Shown here: in pieces, positions 1 to 4,201 of the stretch
How the letters are laid out: every line of letters begins with the position of its first letter
Numbering within the stretch: position 1 is the first letter of the stretch
IMG/VR virus record: IMGVR_UViG_3300020578_000372
Span: 1 to 26,301 of that record
Origin: a virus
DNA: 26,301 bases
Reading direction: 5' to 3' (one strand)
Made by a program: the position numbers and the translations under genes
The notes under the pieces: generated by a model
The model's input: the letters and a program-made list of their open reading frames with translations, nothing else
Databases searched by the model: none
Told to the model about the DNA's origin: nothing

Positions 1-206
1 GCACGCGCTTCGCCTACCTCAATCGTCTGGATGACGGCGAGGCCGTTGTCGGTCAGCGGCTTGCGGCACGCATCCCAACACGACGCAAGGTCAGCGTACT
101 TGCTCTTGAAGTAAGGGTTGGCTGAATCTTTGAGGGCGCCGGTAATCAACGCCTGTGCCTTAGAGAGCGCCGCTGCGAGGGCGGCAATGGATTCTGACTG
201 ATTCAT
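1..206 (-). CDS. erf: ERF-family single-strand annealing protein (partial, C-terminus outside window)
   Basis: The first 68 residues are visible; the gene runs off the left edge. The N-terminus has the pattern characteristic of the ERF superfamily (P22 Erf type): a helix with ALSKAQ, then KDSANPYFKSKYADLAS, then CRKPLTDNGLAVIQ at about residues 47-60. ERF proteins are ring-forming single-strand annealing proteins that promote phage recombination and genome circularisation. The start ATG at 206 overlaps the stop of the upstream 71-aa gene in an ATGA junction, so the two are probably translationally coupled and transcribed leftward from the promoter near 456-483. Family assignment is confident from the conserved N-terminal block; the C-terminal half cannot be assessed. 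Confidence 0.88.
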   Translation of the reverse strand, partial: MNQSESIAALAAALSKAQALITGALKDSANPYFKSKYADLASCWDACRKPLTDNGLAVIQTIEVGEAR

Positions 207-418
207 TGTGTTCTCCCGAGTTCGGCTCGCGCCTTATCGATGGCGTCAATGATTTCACGCAGGCCGTTCGACCATGCGGTCGCGGTTTCTTGCTCGATGC
301 GATTAAGTTCTTGGATGCCGCAAAGACACTGCCAGGCGGCGATCTCAGCGCGGGTTTGCGCTTCGGCGTAAGCTTCGGCCATTTCTTGAAGGTCACGACC
401 TTCTTGCTGTTCACCCAT
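203..418 (-). CDS. Small helical early protein of unknown function
   Basis: This 71-aa acidic, Ala/Glu/Gln-rich protein is predicted almost wholly helical, with a likely coiled coil across residues 5-65. I do not recognise the family. The start at 418 is chosen because CAGGAG sits six bases upstream of the ATG; a longer reading from 460 would begin upstream of the predicted transcript start. It is the first gene of the leftward early operon and overlaps erf by four bases. Its position next to a recombinase suggests a recombination accessory or nuclease-inhibitor role, which is inference from context only. Confidence 0.75.
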   Translation of the reverse strand: MGEQQEGRDLQEMAEAYAEAQTRAEIAAWQCLCGIQELNRIEQETATAWSNGLREIIDAIDKARAELGRTQ

Positions 419-455
419 GTTTGTCTCCTGTCTGTGGGGCCAATCCCCGAGAGCA

Positions 456-483
456 ATCATACCCCTTACATTTGACTTGTCAA
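456..483 (-). promoter_or_regulatory. Leftward early promoter (PL-like)
   Basis: Read on the minus strand, a perfect -35 TTGACA (483-478) is followed after 16 bp by TATGAT (461-456), matching the sigma-70 -10 consensus at five of six bases. The predicted transcript start is near 449, leaving a leader of about 30 nt that carries the CAGGAG ribosome-binding site of the 71-aa gene. A short GGGG/CCCC stem (436-448) would lie at the very 5' end of the RNA. Assigned by inspection only. Confidence 0.72.
472..483. promoter_or_regulatory. Candidate operator palindrome between divergent promoters
   Basis: TTGAC-TT-GTCAA is a perfect inverted repeat (5-bp arms, 2-bp centre) covering the -35 boxes of both divergent promoters. 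A second short inverted repeat, CAAC-CCAC-GTTG (481-492), overlaps it on the right. A dimeric HTH protein bound here would block both promoters; the adjacent 53-aa regulator is the obvious candidate. Because TTGAC/GTCAA is also promoter consensus, the symmetry could be a by-product of two abutting -35 boxes. Confidence 0.5.
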
Positions 484-500
484 CCCACGTTGCGTATCGT
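472..500 (+). promoter_or_regulatory. Rightward promoter for the HTH-methyltransferase operon
   Basis: TTGACT (472-477), a 17-bp spacer and TATCGT (495-500; four of six matches to TATAAT) form a sigma-70-type promoter. The predicted start of transcription, 6-8 bases past the -10, is at 506-508, i.e. at the ATG of the HTH gene. The -35 box overlaps that of the leftward promoter, so the two promoters are likely mutually exclusive or controlled together. Confidence 0.6.
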
Positions 501-507
501 CCACTAC

Positions 508-669
508 ATGGACATCAAGACTTTGGTTAGAGCGTTTGGGTCAGCCTCACAAATCGCACGCCGATTCGGCGTTTCGAGACAGGCTGTGGCGAAATGGATC
601 AAGTCGGGCACATTGCCCGCGCTGCGTGCGTATCAGGCACGCGAGATGCTGGAGAAGTTGGGCAAGTGA
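508..669 (+). CDS. Cro/YdaS-type helix-turn-helix regulator
   Basis: This 53-aa protein is essentially one DNA-binding domain. Residues 12-31 (SASQIARRFGVSRQAVAKWI) form a classic helix-turn-helix, followed by SGTLPALRAYQAREML as in Cro/YdaS-like phage regulators. It probably represses the divergent early promoters just upstream. The ATG at 508 coincides with the predicted transcript start and has no Shine-Dalgarno sequence, so it may be read from a leaderless mRNA. Its stop overlaps the GTG start of the methyltransferase gene (GTGA). Whether it acts as Cro or as the main repressor cannot be told; no second repressor gene lies in the window. Confidence 0.82.
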   Translation: MDIKTLVRAFGSASQIARRFGVSRQAVAKWIKSGTLPALRAYQAREMLEKLGK

Positions 670-1787
670 GGTACGGCAGCGTCTGTAGCGGCGTTGAGGC
701 GGCGACAGTTGCATGGGATTCGCTTGGATGGACGCCCGTGTTTTTCAGCGAGATTGAGCCGTTCCCGTGCGCCGTGCTGAAACATTATTACCCTGCCGTA
801 CCGAACTACGGCGACATGACTAAATTTGCGGAGTGGCCGAATGAATCAATCGACGTTCTCGTGGGAGGAACCCCATGCCAAAGTTATAGTGTCGCAGGAC
901 TCAGAGCAGGACTGGCTGATCCGCGTGGCAACCTCATGCTTACCTACCTTGCGATTGCTGACCGATATCGGCCCGAGTGGCTGGTATGGGAGAACGTCCC
1001 CGGCGTCCTGTCATCTAACGGAGGAAGGGACTTTGGAACCCTCCTCGGAATGTTGGCAGAACTCGGGTATGGGTTCGCCTACCGGGTTCTTGACGCTCAA
1101 TACTTTGGAGTGGCCCAGCGCCGCCGCCGTGTGTTCGTTGTCGCAAACGCTAGAAGTTGGCAACGTGCCGCAGCGGTTCTTTTTGAGTCCCACAGCCTGC
1201 AAGGGCATCCTGCGCCGAGCAGAGAGACGCGGGAAGGCGTTGCCGAAACCTTTGCGGATCGCTTTGGAATCAGTCATGAAAATCACGAAGAGTTAGCGTG
1301 GCCTGCGGAAGTCGCGTCAACGCTAAATGCCGCATTCGGTAGCAAGCAAGGACTAGAGGATCAGCACGCGCTTGGCGGCGCACCGTTGTTTGTTCCTGCC
1401 GTTGCCGGTTCGTTGACCGCAAAAGGACCAGGAGCGATGGGCGCGCCTGAAGTTGATGCACATCATTTTTTGCCTGTGGTGCAAACAATGGGCGATGAAG
1501 ATATTGCTCCATGTTTAATCAAACGCATGGAAGCGGCGACCGGCACAACGCGAGACGCGCAAATTATTGCCGTCGCCCAGCCGGTGGCGACCGCCATGCA
1601 AGTGCGCCGCCTCACGCCCGTGGAGTGCGAACGTCTGCAAGGCTTCTCTGACGGCTACACCAACATTCCATGGCGCGGTAAGCCCAAGAGCCCGGACGGC
1701 CCTCGCTACAAAGCTTTGGGCAACTCAATGGCCGTGCCTGTTATGAAATGGATTGGGCAGCGAATACAGAAGGTGAGCGAACTATGA
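666..1787 (+). CDS. C5-cytosine DNA methyltransferase (Dcm type)
   Basis: This 373-aa protein carries the C5-methyltransferase motifs in order: SAM-binding GSVCSGVEAA (residues 4-13), FSEIE (27-31), catalytic GGTPCQS with Cys71, WENVPG (108-113), GVAQRRRRVFVV (148-159), a variable target-recognition region (about 165-310), RLTPVECERLQGF (315-327) and ALGNSMAVPV (350-359). It transfers a methyl group from SAM to cytosine C5, probably to shield phage DNA from host restriction. The GTG at 666 is chosen because it overlaps the regulator's stop (GTGA), has GGAG 11 bases upstream and begins just before motif I; a longer ATG start at 594 would add residues unrelated to the family. No cognate restriction enzyme is evident, so it looks like an orphan. 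Target sequence unknown. Confidence 0.93.
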   Translation: MRYGSVCSGVEAATVAWDSLGWTPVFFSEIEPFPCAVLKHYYPAVPNYGDMTKFAEWPNESIDVLVGGTPCQSYSVAGLRAGLADPRGNLMLTYLAIADRYRPEWLVWENVPGVLSSNGGRDFGTLLGMLAELGYGFAYRVLDAQYFGVAQRRRRVFVVANARSWQRAAAVLFESHSLQGHPAPSRETREGVAETFADRFGISHENHEELAWPAEVASTLNAAFGSKQGLEDQHALGGAPLFVPAVAGSLTAKGPGAMGAPEVDAHHFLPVVQTMGDEDIAPCLIKRMEAATGTTRDAQIIAVAQPVATAMQVRRLTPVECERLQGFSDGYTNIPWRGKPKSPDGPRYKALGNSMAVPVMKWIGQRIQKVSEL

Positions 1788-2104
1788 ATCAGCCTCTGAC
1801 GACAAGTAGCGACATCACTTGGGCCACGCAGTCCTGCATCCGGCATTGGGATCAGCGCATAGGCACAACGCTCGGCAAACTGCACCTTGCGGCGGCTTAC
1901 CTTGCTCGCATCGGGGTCGGCGAATGGAGCGACCGCGAGATACGCAAGGACTGGCTGAAAGGTCAGGTCGGCCCGCTGATCCGCGAGGCCAACCCGAAAG
2001 ACGTTCTCGGCGACCCGAACCTATGTGGGATGGTGAGAGAACTCTTCACCGAGCGTGGCGTGACACGCTTGCGCGACAAAATCAATGCACATCATCCCGA
2101 TTGA
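1784..2104 (+). CDS. Conserved-looking phage protein of unknown function
   Basis: This 106-aa protein starts at an ATGA junction with the methyltransferase, with AAGGTGAG six bases upstream of the ATG. It is mixed alpha-helical, with a Trp-containing N-terminal helix, a charged region GVGEWSDREIRKDWLKG (residues about 45-61) and a helical C-terminus ending HHPD. I recognise no catalytic motif or established family. Its tight coupling to the methyltransferase and the next gene places it in the early operon, perhaps as an accessory to DNA metabolism; that is positional inference. Confidence 0.7.
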   Translation: MNQPLTTSSDITWATQSCIRHWDQRIGTTLGKLHLAAAYLARIGVGEWSDREIRKDWLKGQVGPLIREANPKDVLGDPNLCGMVRELFTERGVTRLRDKINAHHPD

Positions 2105-2567
2105 ACTAAAAGAGGCGAATGCGTTTGTGCTGTCGTATCACCGGCATAACAAGCCGGTCGCGGGGCATAGATTCAGTATTGGCGCAAGCGATGGAACAAA
2201 GTTAATTGGCGTAGCGATTGTTGGCCGCCCGGTTTCACGCCATTTGCAGGATGGTTTGACGGCAGAAGTTTTGCGGTGTTGCGTGTTGCCGGACGCGCCG
2301 AAGGGGGCTTGCTCGTTCCTGTATTCGCGGGCATGGCGCGTATGGTCAGCGATGGGCGGGCAGAAACTAATTACCTACACCCTTGATACGGAACCGGGGT
2401 CAAGCCTTCGCGGAGCGGGATGGCTCATTGTCAATCAAGCGCCTGCTGTCAAGGGAAAAGGATGGACAAACAGGCCGGGGCGCGAGTGGCAATCTGTCCA
2501 CGGTCAGGGCAGACTTCGTTGGGAATGCGCTACGCCAAACGTCGAGACACTAACCACGCCGAAATAG
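2085..2567 (+). CDS. XF1762-family protein (GNAT-like fold)
   Basis: This 160-aa protein matches the XF1762 family common in phages and prophages. It has N-terminal PIELKEANAFVLSYHRHNKP (residues 5-24), GHRFSIGASDG, LIGVAIVGRPVSR, EVLRCCVLPD, CSFLYSRAWR and TYTLDTEPGSSLRGAGW. The hydrophobic strand 'LIGVAIVGRP' and the C-terminal 'SLRGAGW' resemble GNAT acyltransferases, but substrate and activity are not established. It overlaps the upstream gene by 20 nt and has no clear Shine-Dalgarno, suggesting coupled translation. Its 3' end overlaps the start of the nuclease gene. Confidence 0.82.
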   Translation: MHIIPIELKEANAFVLSYHRHNKPVAGHRFSIGASDGTKLIGVAIVGRPVSRHLQDGLTAEVLRCCVLPDAPKGACSFLYSRAWRVWSAMGGQKLITYTLDTEPGSSLRGAGWLIVNQAPAVKGKGWTNRPGREWQSVHGQGRLRWECATPNVETLTTPK

Positions 2568-2839
2568 TCCATGCCCTGCGGCAGGTAGGGTTTGAAGTCA
2601 TTGACTTCGCTTCGGCAGGCCACGACATCCCTGATCTGCTCGCCGTAAAGCCCATGCGGGACGGTCTAGCGTGGGCCTGTTGGGTTGAGGTCAAGGCTAA
2701 AGGTGGGCGGCTCTCAGAGGGCCAGAAGCGGTTTCAGGCGATCATGCAGCCACGGGGCGAGTGGTACGAAGCGCGAGATGCCGCTGATGCGGTCGCAGCG
2801 CTACAGGCGATGTACCTTGCGGCAACCCTAGCGGGTTAA
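2525..2839 (+). CDS. Small PD-(D/E)XK (VRR-NUC-like) nuclease
   Basis: This 104-aa protein has the layout of small phage VRR-NUC/Holliday-resolvase-like nucleases. An N-terminal RYAKRRDTNHAEIVHALRQVG helix is followed by a strand (FEVIDFAS), the metal-binding Asp in HDIPDLLAV, and the E-x-K motif in WVEVKAKGGRLSEGQKRF, then a helix. Such proteins cut structured or branched DNA, or process phage DNA. The start at 2525 begins at the conserved block; an in-frame ATG at 2462 with AGGGA five bases upstream would add 21 residues and is a real alternative. It is the last gene of the rightward operon and overlaps the end of the convergent endolysin gene by 12 nt. Confidence 0.78.
   Translation: MRYAKRRDTNHAEIVHALRQVGFEVIDFASAGHDIPDLLAVKPMRDGLAWACWVEVKAKGGRLSEGQKRFQAIMQPRGEWYEARDAADAVAALQAMYLAATLAG
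2824..2837. terminator. Short hairpin at the convergent gene ends (weak terminator candidate)
   Basis: AACCC-TAGC-GGGTT is a perfect 5-bp stem with a 4-nt loop inside the overlapping 3' ends of the nuclease (plus) and endolysin (minus) genes. It is symmetric, so it forms in both transcripts, but neither strand has a clear U-tract after it. It is the only stem-loop I see at the junction of the two opposing operons. Confidence 0.3.
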
Positions 2840-3304
2840 ATTCTCGGCGATCCGACGCGCCCACCCGCGTCCAAAAGCGTTCCAGGTCGGAAGCGAAGTC
2901 ATCAAAAGCAGGCGCTGACCGTTCAGTTTCGCGGCAAACTTTGCGGAGTTTGCGGTCGCCATCGCGTTTAACGTCACGGTGCCAAGTACGCCGTCGTCTT
3001 TGACTGCCAAGATTCGCTGCGCGTGACGCACGGCAGTACCGACGCCAGAGTTCACCGCAAAGTCGAAAAGGTCAAACCGCAGTTCAGGGCGAACGTCATT
3101 CAGACGCATAGAGTCCCAATAGAGCTTCTCGTAAACGCGCTTGGCTTCCTCAAAAGGGTAGTCGCGCATCTCCCCTGTGTAGCCTTCACGCCGCGCGACG
3201 GCCTCGGTGACGCCGAAACGCGTCCTGCCGCCGGGGTCGGCAGCGTGGTCGCTGTAGTCGCCTTCGTGCTTCATCAGCGCGTTGAAGGCTTCATCGAACG
3301 TCAT
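2828..3304 (-). CDS. Endolysin, glycoside hydrolase family 108 muramidase
   Basis: This 158-aa protein matches GH108 N-acetylmuramidases. The N-terminal motif HEGDYSDHAADPGGRTRFGV (residues 13-32) contains catalytic Glu14, and the C-terminal half carries the PG_binding_3-like block FDFAVNSGVGTAVRHAQRIL followed by DDGVLGTVTLNAM. It would cleave the glycan strand of peptidoglycan. No signal peptide or membrane segment is visible, so release should depend on the holin encoded upstream. The start overlaps the Rz gene's end by 14 nt. Being last in the lysis cassette, after the spanins, reverses the lambda order. Confidence 0.9.
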   Translation of the reverse strand: MTFDEAFNALMKHEGDYSDHAADPGGRTRFGVTEAVARREGYTGEMRDYPFEEAKRVYEKLYWDSMRLNDVRPELRFDLFDFAVNSGVGTAVRHAQRILAVKDDGVLGTVTLNAMATANSAKFAAKLNGQRLLLMTSLPTWNAFGRGWARRIAENLTR

Positions 3305-3761
3305 TGACCCATCCTTGCAAAGCGCGGAGCTTGGCTATCTCGGCGTCACAGCGTCCGGCGAGGTCGTAGAGGTCGGCGCTGATGTCTGGCCCTGCCGCAA
3401 GATTTGCTCCAGCCGTTTCGTCATAGCGCCCGGCGGGGGCGGTGGTTCGAGTAGCACGGTCGGCGGGAGTGAACTGGGTGGGCACATCAATGCGCTTTTC
3501 GACGCACAGCCTGACAGGAGTACGAGGAACAGGACGACCACGAAGAGCATCCATCTCGGATCGGTAAGCATCCGCAGCCGCTTCAGCACGCGCTCGATCA
3601 GCACGTTCAGCGGCGAGCGTGACCTCCAGTCGTTCAATCTGCGGTTTGAGTTCGGCACGGCCAGACTCCTTGGCGTTACGCAGGGCGCCCATGCAAGCGA
3701 CGACAATGACAATCAGGCCAACCAGGTACGGCGCGAATCGTAATGCCCACGCGGGGATCAC
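3291..3761 (-). CDS. Rz: Rz-like inner-membrane spanin
   Basis: This 156-aa protein has an uncleaved N-terminal membrane segment (about residues 9-26) followed by a long charged helix with coiled-coil character (about 28-75), the architecture of Rz i-spanins. The periplasmic part is Ala/Arg rich and ends in a second short helix. With the Rz1 lipoprotein it would bridge the envelope and fuse inner and outer membranes at lysis. The start is GTG at 3761, overlapping the upstream stop (GTGA), with AAGG seven bases upstream. The Rz1 gene lies entirely inside it in another frame, which supports the call despite weak sequence conservation. Confidence 0.82.
   Translation of the reverse strand: MIPAWALRFAPYLVGLIVIVVACMGALRNAKESGRAELKPQIERLEVTLAAERADRARAEAAADAYRSEMDALRGRPVPRTPVRLCVEKRIDVPTQFTPADRATRTTAPAGRYDETAGANLAAGPDISADLYDLAGRCDAEIAKLRALQGWVNDVR
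3335..3571 (-). CDS. Rz1: Rz1-like outer-membrane lipoprotein spanin, nested inside Rz
   Basis: In a different frame within Rz, a 78-aa protein has a hydrophobic signal (MLFVVVLFLVL, residues 8-18) and a lipobox LLSG|C with Cys22 as the lipidation site. The mature part is short and proline rich (PPSSLPP and PPPPPG), the signature of Rz1 o-spanins. It would be anchored in the outer membrane and pair with Rz. The start could be ATG at 3571 or ATG at 3550 (residue 8, with GAG four bases upstream); the frame itself is open back to 3712, but the extra residues would put a non-signal sequence before the membrane segment. Confidence 0.83.
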   Translation of the reverse strand: MLTDPRWMLFVVVLFLVLLSGCASKSALMCPPSSLPPTVLLEPPPPPGAMTKRLEQILRQGQTSAPTSTTSPDAVTPR

Positions 3762-4003
3762 TTGTCAGCCTTGTTCTCAAGGCGGTCAAAAATGAGGCGC
3801 AGCATGGACTTGATCTCGTCGATGTCGCGCTGATAACGGTTTTGGTCGCGGTTGTATGAGTCCTGCGTGACGTAAGTGAGCGGCATATCGCGGACATCGT
3901 GATCCAGCTTTTCGATGGAGCGACTGATGTTGTTCAAAATCCATCCTCCAAAAACGCCAGCAATACCGATGATAATGTTGAACAGGACTTGCCCCTCACC
4001 CAC
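3758..4003 (-). CDS. Small one-TM protein of the lysis cassette
   Basis: This 81-aa protein has one N-terminal hydrophobic segment (FNIIIGIAGVFGGWIL, about residues 8-23) followed by a charged helical tail (about 45-78). I choose the GTG at 4003 because AGGAG lies seven bases upstream; this start overlaps the holin's stop by 8 nt. Similar small TM-plus-coiled-coil proteins often sit beside phage holins and may act as antiholins or second holins, but the family is not established. It also overlaps the GTG start of Rz (GTGA), so it is embedded between two lysis genes. Confidence 0.72.
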   Translation of the reverse strand: MGEGQVLFNIIIGIAGVFGGWILNNISRSIEKLDHDVRDMPLTYVTQDSYNRDQNRYQRDIDEIKSMLRLIFDRLENKADK

Positions 4004-4199
4004 CGCTCTTCTCCTGAAGTGATTGCGTCGTGATGGCCCGCAGCGCAAGGTTGGCTACGGCGCCGGTCAGCATAATGGCGGCGGCGACCTGTGCGCCGAA
4101 GAGCGTCGTCAGATGGGCGCCTATCAGTTCAAGGCCGCCAAGTACGGCGAGCAGGACGTTGAACCAAACGGTCTTGGATTTGAGTGCGCCTTTGAGCAT
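3996..4199 (-). CDS. Putative holin
   Basis: This 67-aa protein has two hydrophobic segments, about residues 11-28 (TVWFNVLLAVLGGLELIG) and 33-52 (LFGAQVAAAIMLTGAVANLA), a basic N-terminus (MLKGALKSK) and a charged C-terminus. This is the profile of a class II holin, forming lesions in the inner membrane that release the endolysin. GAGG lies five bases before the ATG and overlaps the stop of the upstream ejection gene. Its place at the head of the lysis cassette supports the call. Confidence 0.78.
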   Translation of the reverse strand: MLKGALKSKTVWFNVLLAVLGGLELIGAHLTTLFGAQVAAAIMLTGAVANLALRAITTQSLQEKSGG

Positions 4200-4201
4200 A
4201 A

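Noticed and set aside
826-1296. A 156-codon frame inside the methyltransferase gene.
   Set aside because: It is an alternate frame of a strongly supported enzyme and has no start signal or family resemblance.
666-2839. A restriction-modification system (methyltransferase plus nuclease).
   Set aside because: The nuclease is a minimal VRR-NUC-like domain without a recognition domain and is separated by two genes, so an orphan methyltransferase fits better.
3282-3743. A plus-strand frame opposite Rz/Rz1 and the endolysin start.
   Set aside because: Three minus-strand frames here have specific spanin and endolysin features and coupled starts; the plus-strand product has none.
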